Below are positions 55,101 to 64,000 of a DNA stretch of 64,000 bases, piece after piece; position 1 is the stretch's first letter; every line of letters starts with the position of its first letter. The position numbers and the translations under genes are program-made. The notes beneath the pieces were generated by a model. It was not told the DNA's origin. It ran no database searches and was given only the letters and a program-made list of their open reading frames with translations. Source of the DNA: Plasmodiophora brassicae (taxonomy: Eukaryota; Endomyxa: Phytomyxea; Phytomyxea; Plasmodiophorida); the NCBI GenBank assembly GCA_036867785.1, contig CP145413.1:372001-436000 (forward strand), written 5' to 3'.

Positions 55101-55267
55101 ACTCGCCGGCGCCTGCGGCCACGTCGGCGCCTACACCGGAGCCATACACGCCCCGCACGAGGAACATTGTTATCGGCGTCACTGTCACCAGCGGGTGCGT
55201 CTGCGCCGCCGCCCTGGTGTTCGCCTTCGTCCGCCGTCGTAAGCGCCAGCAGCAGGGCGCCGTCTGA
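40124..55267 (+). CDS. Giant type I membrane protein: Pro/Thr/Ser-rich stalk plus two LamG-like domains
   Basis: Seven exons (40124-40571, 40631-53535, 53590-53880, 53932-54285, 54365-54634, 54697-55035, 55097-55267) join in consistent phase to about 4,925 residues. Exon 1 has a signal peptide ([20 protein letters not shown]) and an acidic Cys-rich patch ([17 protein letters not shown]). Exon 2 is almost entirely low-complexity: PTPxPTP repeats, then Ser/Thr/Pro with 13 acidic patches of the type [14 protein letters not shown], then about 27 PQAPTPA units. After a Cys-containing region ([14 protein letters not shown]) come two concanavalin-A/LamG-like domains ([40 protein letters not shown]), each split by an intron at the same place. 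A transmembrane helix ([20 protein letters not shown]) and tail [11 protein letters not shown] end it. Donors are mostly GTAAG/GTAGG, and branch-like CTGAC elements recur. The role, adhesion or cell coat, is inferred from architecture only. Confidence 0.85.
40640..43060 (+). repeat. PTPxPTP short-period coding repeat
   Basis: Short units, mostly 12-18 nt, encode variations of [15 protein letters not shown] over about 2.4 kb. Their 3-nt-multiple period leaves all six frames nearly stop-free, which creates spurious long Gly/Val and Gln/Ala/Asn frames on both strands. Confidence 0.9.
44650..45530 (+). repeat. Nearly identical 468-bp (156-residue) tandem duplication
   Basis: Two copies offset by 468 bp are nearly identical over their length. 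For example, ACACCAGCAACATCTGCAGT occurs at about 44752 and again 468 bases later. Each copy includes one acidic [12 protein letters not shown] patch. The high identity points to a recent in-frame unequal-exchange event. Confidence 0.85.
46280..50945 (+). repeat. Three dispersed near-identical copies of a ~430-bp module
   Basis: Segments at about 46280-46720, 49590-50035 and 50495-50940 encode almost the same sequence. It begins [20 protein letters not shown] and ends [18 protein letters not shown]. Copies 2 and 3 are about 0.9 kb apart, copy 1 about 3.3 kb upstream. The third copy shares more flanking sequence with the second. Confidence 0.85.
52280..52860 (+). repeat. 21-bp coding minisatellite (PQAPTPA, about 27 units)
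   Basis: About 27 consecutive 21-nt units encode PQAPTPA with one PQAPTPV variant. Nucleotide differences are nearly all at third positions. The array lies just before the extracellular LamG-like part and its copy number is likely to vary between individuals. Confidence 0.92.
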
Positions 55268-55283
55268 AACGTCATCAATGGCG

Positions 55284-55289
55284 AATAAA
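55284..55289 (+). promoter_or_regulatory. Possible polyadenylation signal AATAAA
   Basis: AATAAA lies 16 bases after the stop of the giant membrane protein and supports 55265-55267 as its true end. It sits inside the 70-bp gap to the convergent TOM22 stop. Confidence 0.45.
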
Positions 55290-55337
55290 ACGCCTTTCGG
55301 TTGTGAGGTGAAACTACGCGAACGCGGTTTAGGTGAA

Positions 55338-55667
55338 TCATTGAGCGGGTTCGGGGAACGTGCCGACTGGGGCGCCCTGGCCCTTGAGCTGCTTGTCGAG
55401 TTCGATCAGGGACGCCTCTCGTTCCATGGAGACGGCCAGAGGGAACGCCAGCACCAGGAACGACGTCGCCACGATCCAGGTCAGCTTGCCGGCTTTCAGC
55501 GCCGCCCACTGCGCGTACAGCTTCGCGGCACGCAGGCGCTCCGCCGGCGCCAGGCGGTCCATGATGCGCCCGACGTACGACTCCTCCTCGTACTCGTCAT
55601 ACTCGTCGACCGACTCCGCCTCGCTGACGTCGTTGATGTCCGTGATGTCCTGGATTCGCGACGTCAT
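55338..55667 (-). CDS. TOM22: Mitochondrial import receptor TOM22
   Basis: TOM22 is the central receptor of the outer-membrane translocase; its acidic cytosolic part receives presequences from TOM20. One exon from ATG 55667 to TGA 55338-55340 encodes 109 residues. The N-terminal half is very acidic (SEAESVDEYDEYEEESYVGR). It is followed by RIMDRLAPAERLRAAKLYAQ and the single tail-proximal membrane helix LTWIVATSFLVLAFPLAVSM with the Thr/Ser-Pro pattern of the family. A short intermembrane-space tail (LIELDKQLKGQGAPVG) ends it. Length, order and topology all fit. It lies 168 bp downstream of RPA1 on the same strand and converges on the giant membrane protein gene. Confidence 0.85.
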   Translation of the reverse strand: MTSRIQDITDINDVSEAESVDEYDEYEEESYVGRIMDRLAPAERLRAAKLYAQWAALKAGKLTWIVATSFLVLAFPLAVSMEREASLIELDKQLKGQGAPVGTFPEPAQ

Positions 55668-55834
55668 CGTGCGCGCCGTGACGCAACTCCGGAACTGCAG
55701 CACGGCGAGTCTGGACTGACGGGACCGCCAAAAACAACGACGACGATCGGCGCACACGCCGTCGAACAGAACCGCTGACGCGCGGCGATCGATAACAAAG
55801 TTCATTTTCGAAACGGAGGGGGGCGGCAGCGGGT

Positions 55835-58800
55835 TTATGTGGTGGATAGAGGCTGCATGAGTTCGAAGGCGCCAGTGCCGGATCGCACGACCTGGCCGAG
55901 GATGATCTGCGACGACGGCGTGCGCATGCGGTCGGGTTCGCCGAACAGGCAGGCGTCGAGCATGAACTTGCACGACGTTTCGTACGTCATTTTCAGCCAG
56001 GGCGACGCGCTCGCGTCCATGCCGGTCCGGTTCAGCGGGCGGAACCCGCCGTCGAACGTCATGTAGTCGGCCAGCAGGTACAGGTGCCGGTAGTCGACCG
56101 AGATGCCGTACACGGCGAACACGGCCGTGATCTCGCGGACGATCGCGGCCCGGGCGCTCTCCACACCGTACGTCGTCAGCAACGCCGCAATGTCGTTCGT
56201 CCTGATCTGGTTCACGTCGATCGCGTCCGCGTGCTCCCAGACGTACGAGAAGTTGACACCGTCGGTCTGCACGATGTTCACCTGCGCGTGCACCGATCCG
56301 GGTCAGCCTATGGACCCGACGTGCGACGACGACGGACGCCCAATGTACCTGTTTGCGAGGATCGTTCGGGTCCGGTCGGGTCGTCACATAACACTTCGTG
56401 ATGCCGGGCACGTTGTGCACCAGGACGCGCGATTGCACCTGGTCGATCAGGGACATGATGAGGAGACGGCGGGCGTGCAGCGGCATCTGCAGGACGATCT
56501 GTACGGATCGGCCAGCCTTGCCGAACGCCAGGCTGTGCAGGTACGGGGACCTGAAGTGCTGACGGGAGCGGACAGCGCCATCCTCGACGGCGCCTTCGTC
56601 GTCGTCATCGGACCCGGTCGCCATGTCGTCGTCTGCACCCGACTCATCGTCCGATCCGTCTTCCGCAGCGCCGTCGTCGCCGACCTGGACCGATTCGGCG
56701 TCGCTTTCGGCAGACGACCCCGCGGCATCGTCTTGGGCGTCCTCGCCGCTCTCACCATCGCCGCCTGATCTCTCGTTCGCGGGTTCCTGCACCTGTCGTG
56801 ACGTGATTTTAACGCCCGACACCTTGGCGACGGCCGCCAGCAGCCTACGTAGGCACAATCGCTCGTCAGAGCGGCCCCAAACAGCGATGACAACGGAACA
56901 ACACGTACCTGGGGACGAACCCGTTCTCGATGACCTTGACGAGGTCCTTCGCCGACAGGTCGAAGTCGCTCAGGCTGCGCATGTGGAGCTCGATCCGGTA
57001 GAGCCGCCGGCGCTCGTTCGTCGTTCCTGGGCCGATGGATTCCGAGCAGGTCGCGCGGTCGACGAGCTCGCTGAGCTTGATCTGCCGGAGCTTGTGGGCC
57101 AGCTGCTCGGCGTGACGGACGGCATCGTTGGGCGGCCGCAGGTACACCTCCATCAGCGGCGTCTTGATTGCCGCCGACGCCGTCATGATGATTTCGACGA
57201 GACGCGGGATACCGAGCGTCACGTTGGCGCCACCGAACCCGGCAAGGTGGAACGTGTTCAACGTCATCTGCGTCGACGGTTCACCGATCGACTGCGCCGT
57301 CAGGACACCGACGTTCTCGCCCGGATCCACGAGCGACGACATGTACTTCAGCCACATCATCAGCTCGAACATTTCACGCGTCATCCCCTACACAGGCGGA
57401 CGTCAGCGGGTCGCACCAGTTGGGCAAGGGAACGCGCGCGCGCGCACCTTGTCGAACACGTCCAGGGTGTTGTCGCAGAACTTCCTGATCTGGGTCTGGA
57501 AGCTCTCCGCGACGCAGCCAATGTTCGACCCAGGCCCATGAAGCGACAGGATGGGGTCGGGGATCGAACCCGGACGAGCGGATTCGTGCTGGGCCCAGTA
57601 CTGCAGGGCGCGCTCCGGATCCAGGCAGGTCAGGGCGACGCCCGGGTTCAGGCGGTTCAGGACGGCCTTGAAGTTGTTGGCGAGCAGGTTGGTCTCGCGC
57701 AGGATCAGACTCTTCGTCACGTCGATGCTGTCCTCGCCGTACTGGAACATGACGACGTCGCCGCGCTCGTTCCGGACCGTATAGTCGTACTGAACGGAGA
57801 GCGACTCGAGGTGCTTCACCAGGCAGCGTTGCAAGTACCCACTGCGACTCGTCTTGACGGCGGTATCGACCAGACCTTCACGACCGGCCATGCAGTGGAA
57901 GTAGTATTCGGCGGGGCGAATGCCAGTCAAGAACCTGGGGCGACCATGTCAGACGCACACACGACCATCACGCGGCCGAGGGACAGGGCGCACCGATTGG
58001 CGATGAATCCACCAGCGCGTGCGCGAACGTCGTATGGCCGGAAGCAGGGCAGCGTTCGCCCCGATGCCATACGCGGCACACGACGCCCTTCCAGCTCCTG
58101 CTGGCCGAGCAGGCACGAGATCTGCGAGAAGTTCACCTTGGATCCCTTGGCACCGGAGATCGTCATCATGCTGAAGTTGTTGCTCGGGAAGGACTTCCAC
58201 TGGCCCACGGGCAACGACGCCGATATGATCGACGAGGTCACGCCGTTCATCGCCGATTTCACGAAGGAATCCAGGGACGCGTCACCCTGCTTCCCTGACC
58301 ACGTATCGTCAATCGGGAACTCCCGTTACGATGCAAACACGTTGACTAACCCGTTTGACGCAGACGATCGTGGACGCGTTTGGCAACGCCAGCCATGGAT
58401 TTGTCACCCACATCGGACCCGGTAAACGAGACGGCGGCTTCCATGGCGACATTGTCGACACCATGGCACTGTGCCTGCCGAGCCCGTTCCGCAGACGATT
58501 GAAGCAGCAGGTCGTCCAGGCCACACGTGAATGCTACACGACAATAGCACGTTAGCATCGACCCGAACGCGGGCAACGCTCAACGCCAGTCCGTACCATG
58601 ATGGGTCTGAAGATACGCTGTGAACAGGCGCCCGAGGGCAGTCAGGAGGTCGCCGGCGTAGGCGGACCCGTACAGTTCATAGACGCAATGGACCAGGCCG
58701 AACTTCTTCGCGCCGAACTGGGTCTTGTCGAGGACACCGACCAGCAGGTCGTTGCCGCGAACGACGACGCTGGCCTCCTCGCAGCGCACCCTGGACGGCC

Positions 58801-61337
58801 CGCCCCAGGAGTCGTGCGGAATCTGGTTCTTCGAGTCGATGTTCAGCGGCGCCGAGTGCCGCGTGATCAGGTAGATGATACAGGAGACCAGCTGCTTGCC
58901 CGTGTACAGAGGCACAGGACGCAGGATCGCTGGGCAGATGGACGGGACGCGCACCTACGCGCCCCCCGAGTCAGCCACGAGCACAAGGGCCAGGTAACGG
59001 AGACGGACCTGAACAGGGAGCGACATGCAGGCGGAGTACAGTAGCTGGTGGAACTCGTCACGCGTGAAGAACGTGTCCTGTCACCGCGTCAGCATGTCAC
59101 CCGTAGACTGGCCATCGGAACACTGACGCGTTTCGTGATCAGCACGCCGGCGACGACGTGGTCCTGGATTAAGCCGCGCAGGGGGCTGCCGTCCTTCGGC
59201 GTCAGGTACTGGTTGTCGGTGTTGGCGAGCGTGTACCCCTCGGCCCTGGCCAGCTCCGATTGCGGGAAGTGCACGTTGATCTCGTCGCCGTCGAAGTCGG
59301 CATTGTACGTGTTGCAGTTGGCGTAATGCATGCGGATCGTCTGCTGCCCTTGCAGGATGCGGGCCTTGTGCGCCATCATACTCGCTTTGTGCAGCGTCGG
59401 TTGCCGGTTGACAAGCAAGACGTCGCCGTTCTGCAGGTGGCGGAACACCTTACGCGGCGCCGTGATCATCCCGCTGCACTGGCTGTTCCCGGCCGCGCTC
59501 GTGCTTCCGAACTGGGCCCCTGTCAGCAGCGTAGACGCGATTGCGACGCGTTGCGCCTTGGTACGCCTCGACAGCGAGATCAGGTGCCCGTGTTCGTTCT
59601 CGACATAGTTCGCACCTGATCAGATTCAGACACGGTCGAGAGGGACACCGCCGCGCCAACCGACAGACCTGGGTACGCGTAGGGTCCATTGATGACCATT
59701 TGACGCAGGAGTTCGACGTTGAACGGCGTGACAGGTTCGGGGTACGTCAGCTGCCTGGCGAACATCTCGGGAATGCCGATTTCGCCGACATGCAGGTACG
59801 GGTCGGGCGAGATGACCGACCGGCAACTGAAATTGACCCGCTTGCCCATCAGGTTCTGCCGGAACAGACCCTGCTTCTTCTCGATACGCTGGCGGACGCC
59901 AGGGAGCGTTGCATTGGATTTCGAACCAGCTGGCGCTTTGTCGCTATCCATCAGCATATTCGCCTGGTTCTGCATCTCCAGCCATGCCGCGTACAAGTCT
60001 TTAACGGTTACCGTCGCCTGAACAGGCACAGCACGTTAGCGAAGCGACCGTTGCCGCAGACGCATCGTCCTAACGTTCTCATTGTCGAGATCAGAAGAGA
60101 TTTTGCTGAACGACTGGCTGGCTTTGATGATGGTCTTGAAGTACGTGTTCTCCGGGTGCTCCATGGCGACGTCTCCCATCACGATCGGCGGCCTGTACTT
60201 GCACGGGGGCACGATGAGCACTTCCAGGAAGAAGGACGTCGCGGTGAGGTTAGGGAAGAGCGCTTTGAGAGCGGTGCCATCTTCACCATCATACAGGATC
60301 TCCATGTGACGCATCGCTTCGTTCGGCAGCATCACACCAGTGGTCGTCGGTGGCGGCGCGATCTCCCCCGTCAGCACATCTTGGTGGTGCACGTCGATTA
60401 GTACGTTGACGATGAGCAATGTCGCAAACACGATCATGCTTACTCGTAACGCTGTGATCGACTCCCAGCTTGGCGATGGCGGACAGCGTTCGAGGACGGT
60501 ACGGCATGATGAAGATCTTACTCGTCCCTTCGCTTCGCAAAGGCAGGCTGAAGCGTTCGCACTATGCATCCCGAAGGTGAGCGCCAGCACAACCGTACAG
60601 AGCAACGCGACACGCACTCGTTCACACTTGGCGGGATCGCTCCAGTGTTGCCATTGCCGAACGGTTGCGCGTCTGGCATCCAGCACGGCGTCGTCACCAA
60701 CTAGGCCAGCGTCGTGGGTCGTCGCCGAACGCACTGAGGCGATACGCGCGTCAACACCGGCGCGCCAGTCATCGTCGTCGTCGACGTCAGCGCCGCTTTC
60801 CGCGTCCTCGTCTTCGTCATCGCTCATGGTCGAATCGCCTTTGTGCCCGGCCTGATACCAACACGCATCAGCTGACCGTCGGGCGAAAGTCGGCCATTGC
60901 GGCGGTAGTACCTTCGCAGAGGTCGACGTGTCGATACGATCCGCATCGTACAGAAGCCGTTCGTCTATAAGCCCGAGTTTCGTGGCCAGAGTCTGGAGGC
61001 TGGCGCCAGAGTGCCTCAGCCGATGGCAGTGCTGGCACATCTGCTTAAGGATCTTGTTGAGTATCTTGAACGCCAACGGGTTGTAGATCGGAACCGGTAG
61101 CTCAACATGGCCGACATGCCCCGGGCAGCATTCGTACCGAAGGTGGCATGATGCGCAATGCGCCATGCGATCTATCGGGCCCATGGCAAGGTCGTACAAC
61201 CCGCCGGGGATCGGTTGTTTGAGTGCGTCCAGCCCTTCCGCAACCGTGATCGCTTTCACCGACAGGGAACGCACCTCTGCGGGCGTGTAGAACTTGAACG
61301 ACACCTGCGCGATTTCATCGTCGACCAGGGCGCCCAT
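55835..61337 (-). CDS. RPA1: RNA polymerase I largest subunit RPA1 (A190)
   Basis: RPA1 is the catalytic subunit that transcribes rRNA genes in the nucleolus. The start ATG 61337 gives [20 protein letters not shown], followed by [20 protein letters not shown] and [20 protein letters not shown], a zinc-binding clamp. A long acidic insert ([19 protein letters not shown]) follows. The metal-binding active site is seen as [15 protein letters not shown] (about 59.3 kb). The C-terminal half has [40 protein letters not shown] and [14 protein letters not shown]. The last exon, [20 protein letters not shown] then [14 protein letters not shown], is the A190-specific end and excludes Pol II and Pol III. 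An acidic/Ser-rich stretch lies before it. Many short introns are present. The gene is head-to-head with RPAC1. Confidence 0.94.
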
Positions 61338-61521
61338 GGCGATCAGCTGTCCCAGCACGCAATCAGCAGAGTGGAAAAGTTGCTGTAGATCGCTGAGCAA
61401 ACAGTCACCTGCTGGTTGGAAGCCGAACGCTCCTGCGGGACTGATGCCGGTGGCACCTGGGTCCGCGCGGACTCCGCGGAAGTCCGCCACGGCGTTCCAG
61501 CCGCTGACAACAACGACCGCG
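61338..61521. promoter_or_regulatory. Bidirectional promoter between RPA1 and RPAC1
   Basis: Only 184 bp separate the ATG codons of two divergent genes that both encode RNA polymerase I subunits. Any core elements for both must lie here or inside the transcribed regions. I see no clear TATA box; the segment is GC-rich. Confidence 0.6.
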
Positions 61522-62821
61522 ATGCCTTCCCTGCCTGACAACCTGGAGGCCATCCGCTCCCGCGTCTTTATCGAAGCCGGTGTCCCGACGCACACCGCCG
61601 GTATTGATGACGCGCTGGCGTTCAAGTCGCTCAATATCGGTATGATGCGCCCCAGTTCGATCGTTCGACGACTTCGCCGAACGCTAGTACCTATCAGATA
61701 ATTCGCTGGACCTGGACCGGTTCAGGGAAGGATTGAAATGCTCCGTACTGCGGCTGAATGAACAAGAAATCGTGTTCGAACTGGTGGGCATTGATGCTCC
61801 GATTGCTAACGCGCTGCGACGGGTGTTGATTGCGGAAGTACCGACGATTGCCATTGAAAAGGTCTCGAATGCGTCGGTTCCCGGCGCTCTGCTGTTTGAC
61901 TAACGACCTGCACAGGTGAACATCTACCAGAATACGTCCATCATGCAGGATGAGGTGTTGGCCCATCGTCTCGGGCTAGGTAAGGGCCCTTGTTGTGCCC
62001 CGGTCCGGCGTTTCCTAAGCCTGGTCGCTAGTCCCTATCTTGGCCGACCCTCGCAAGATGGAGTACCCAGGCGAGCGAGCGACACCTCAGAACACTCTCG
62101 TGTTTACGTTGGTGGTCACGTGCACAGAGAACCCCAGGGCAACGGCGCTAGACCCGCCTCATGTTCGATACATCAACAGCAACGTGTACTCCCGCGACCT
62201 GAAATGGGTACCGCAACCAGGGCAAGAGGAAATGTTCGAGGGCAGCCCGCCTCGGGTTGTTGACGGTGACATCCTCCTGTGCCAGTTGCGTCCGGGACAG
62301 ACATTGGAGCTTGAGCTCTTCTGTGAAAAGGGAATTGGGCAGACGCACGCGAAGTGGTCTCCCGTCTGCACCGCGTCCTACAAGCTGAAACCCGAGGTCA
62401 TCATACCTCGAAAGTTGACTGGTAGACACCGAACATGTCGTTTATGAGTACGTGGTTTACGATGCCCACGCAGGGTCCACGGCGGAGGCGCTTGTTAACG
62501 TCTGCCCGATGAACGTGTTCGACATTGAAGACGACCAGGCGGTCGTTGCACGCCCTGACAAGTGCACCATGTGCCGGGAGTGCATTCGCGATAAGCCCTG
62601 GGGCGCCGACGGCGTCCAGCTCAGAAGGATCCGCGACCACTTCATCTGTCAGTCCTATCCCGCATTGTGCCGCCCCCCGCGTTCGGTACTAACCCCCCGC
62701 CGCAGTCACCGTCGAATCCACGGGCATCTACAGGCCCGACGAGCTCCTGGCCGAGGCGCTCGACGTCCTCGTATCGAAGTGCAACACCATCGTGACGTGC
62801 CTCGATGAGTTGCATCGCTAA
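61522..62821 (+). CDS. RPAC1: RNA polymerase I and III subunit RPAC1 (AC40)
   Basis: RPAC1 is the alpha-like subunit shared by Pol I and Pol III and pairs with AC19. Exon 1 starts MPSLPDNLEAIRSRVFIEAG. An intron of about 95 nt leads to DNSLDLDRFREGLKCSVLRL and the alpha-motif VGIDAPIANALRRVLIAEVP. The next exons carry NIYQNTSIMQDEVLAHRLGL, DILLCQLRPGQTLELELFCE, GIGQTHAKWSPVCTASYKL and a ferredoxin-like segment, NVCPMNVFDIED then CTMCRECIRD, ending SKCNTIVTCLDELHR at TAA 62819-62821. An AATAAA overlaps the stop. The four Cys in VCP/CTMCREC fit the iron-sulphur-like insert known in several D/AC40 subunits. Phases were consistent across the introns that I checked. Confidence 0.92.
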
Positions 62822-62974
62822 ATAAACGCCCAGATCCCCTCCCACTGGTGCACCGCGCTGTGGCGCGAAGAAGAGGTTGACTGTGTCCCTGTCACAGGTC
62901 GGGCCGCCGGCCACGATTTTGGCAACGGGGGCGGCGGGCACCGCACCACCACCGCTCCCGATTCGCAGCGTGCC

Positions 62975-64000
62975 ATGTGGCGGCATCGGCGGTGGCGTCG
63001 CGAGCTGTTCACGGGACCGGGGCTGTCGCCGACGTTCGACAAGGTGCTGATCGCGAACCGCGGCGAGATCGCGTGTCGGGTGGCGCGGACGGCGCGCCTG
63101 CTCGGGGTCAGGACCGTCGGCGTGTACAGCGACGCGGACCGCGATTCGCTGCACGTGCGCCAGTGCGATGAGGCGTACCGGATCGGCGAGGCGCCTGCTG
63201 CCGAGAGTTACCTGCGCGCGGATAGGATCCTGGCCGTCGCGAAACAGGCCGGGGCTCAGGCCGTGAGTCGTCGTCGTCGTCGTTTGGGGGGGAACGCCTG
63301 CTTCCCCGGGGCCGGTGTTCTGATTCGTCCGGTACTTGCCAGGTGCATCCTGGCTACGGGTTCCTCAGTGAATCCGTCAAGTTCGCGGAGGCGTGCGACA
63401 AGGAGGGCATCGAGTTCATCGGGCCCCCGGTCAAGGCGATCGATGCCATGGGGTCCAAGAGGTATGGCTGCGTCCGCGTACCCATTGTAAGAGTGAAACG
63501 TGGTCGAATCGCGCTGCAGTGCGGCAAAGAAGATCATGATCGAGGCTGGGGTGCCGGTCGTTCCTGGGTATCATGGGGCGGATCAGTCCATCGTCGGTGC
63601 CCACCCTCGGACGTCACTGTTGACCTCTGCTGAACGGAGCTCGGCGTAGTCGAAGCTGACCGAAGAGGCGGGCAAGACCGGGTTTCCGCTGATGATCAAA
63701 GGTATGCGTCGATCGCATGGGCACCATGGCCTGCCGTTAACCGCCGGTTCTGTAGCCGTGCTTGGAGGCGGTGGTAAAGGTATGCGAATCGTCTGGAAAG
63801 CCGACGACTTTCAGGAAGCCCTCGAGGCCTGCATGAGGGAAGCGCAGTCCTCGTTTGGCGACAGCCGTGTCCTGCTTGAACGATACATCGTTCGCCCCCG
63901 ACATATTGGTAGAGCACCGTTGTTACTTCCTGATGCGCTGCCTCTGACAGTGCCGGTTCGTACAGAATTCCAGATATTTGCTGACAAACATGGCAACGCG
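62975..64000 (+). CDS. MCCC1: Methylcrotonoyl-CoA carboxylase alpha subunit, 5' part (cut by window edge)
   Basis: MCCC1 carries the biotin carboxylase and biotin domains of the mitochondrial leucine-degradation enzyme. The ATG at 62975 opens an Arg-rich presequence ([14 protein letters not shown]), then [20 protein letters not shown]. Short introns join AGAQA to [20 protein letters not shown], then [13 protein letters not shown] to [20 protein letters not shown]. The next exons give [20 protein letters not shown], the Gly-rich ATP-grasp loop, and RPRHI joined to [12 protein letters not shown] at the edge. The PGYHGADQ motif is typical of MCCC1 rather than of propionyl-CoA or pyruvate carboxylase, but the diagnostic C terminus is outside the window. 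One intron starts with a GTGAG donor followed by a TCG repeat and a run of G. Confidence 0.88.

Noticed and set aside
57550-57590. tRNA T-arm-like string near GGGATCGAACCCGG
   Set aside because: It lies in coding sequence of RPA1 and no matching acceptor, D or anticodon arms are present.
60700-60830. Acidic stretch in RPA1 considered as a separate gene start ([20 protein letters not shown])
   Set aside because: It is in frame with conserved RPA1 blocks on both sides, and acidic inserts in this region are acceptable for the family.

Overview
The window is a piece of a compact nuclear genome from a flagellated protist. The evidence is eukaryotic core machinery (SMG1, RPN1, Pol I subunits, ESF1, ECD), an intraflagellar-transport subunit (IFT70/TTC30), nuclear-encoded mitochondrial proteins, the standard genetic code, and many very short GT-AG introns. 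The introns that could be checked are about 36-120 nt, mostly 50-70, and usually carry a CTGAY/CTAAY-like branch site close to the 3' splice site. A class I PI3K with Ras-binding domain, a dual-GAF phosphodiesterase and a giant Ser/Thr/Pro-rich surface protein would suit a free-living flagellate (for example a choanoflagellate- or apusomonad-like lineage). The exact group cannot be fixed from the sequence alone. ATG starts were chosen; open frames opening with GTG or TTG were not accepted as starts.

Layout: 3-737 (+) 3' end of an unrecognised acidic protein; 980-3458 (-) IFT70; 3715-7415 (+) dual-GAF cyclic-nucleotide phosphodiesterase; 7549-9128 (+) cysteine-rich secreted protein, probably GPI-anchored; 9937-10516 (+) SDHC; 10567-13296 (-) ESF1; 13297-15989 a gene-poor gap with a long imperfect palindrome; about 15990-23924 (+) SMG1; 24047-28567 (-) class I PI3K whose 5' exons encode two WW domains; 29538-29870 (-) small cysteine-rich surface protein; 29997-30356 (+) small coiled-coil protein; 30492-32047 (-) glutaryl-CoA dehydrogenase; 32.2-33.2 kb an orphan locus; 33247-34830 (-) ecdysoneless/ECD; 35058-35507 (-) HIG1-domain protein; 36267-39891 (+) proteasome RPN1; 40124-55267 (+) a giant type I membrane protein of about 4,925 residues; 55338-55667 (-) TOM22; 55835-61337 (-) RPA1; 61522-62821 (+) RPAC1; 62975-64000+ (+) MCCC1, cut by the window edge.

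The most striking items are the giant surface protein and the WW-PI3K. The surface protein has a signal peptide, an acidic Cys-rich head, a Pro/Thr/Ser stalk of more than 4,200 residues built by repeat amplification, two LamG-like domains next to the membrane, a transmembrane helix and a short basic tail; I reconstructed it with consistent reading phase across seven exons. In the PI3K, tandem WW domains replace the usual adaptor-binding N terminus. Also notable are the head-to-head pair of RNA polymerase I subunit genes (RPA1/RPAC1, 184 bp apart) and the palindromic inverted duplication at 14.07-14.58 kb. Many neighbours are convergent or divergent with only 50-250 bp between them, so shared promoters and overlapping 3' ends are likely throughout.
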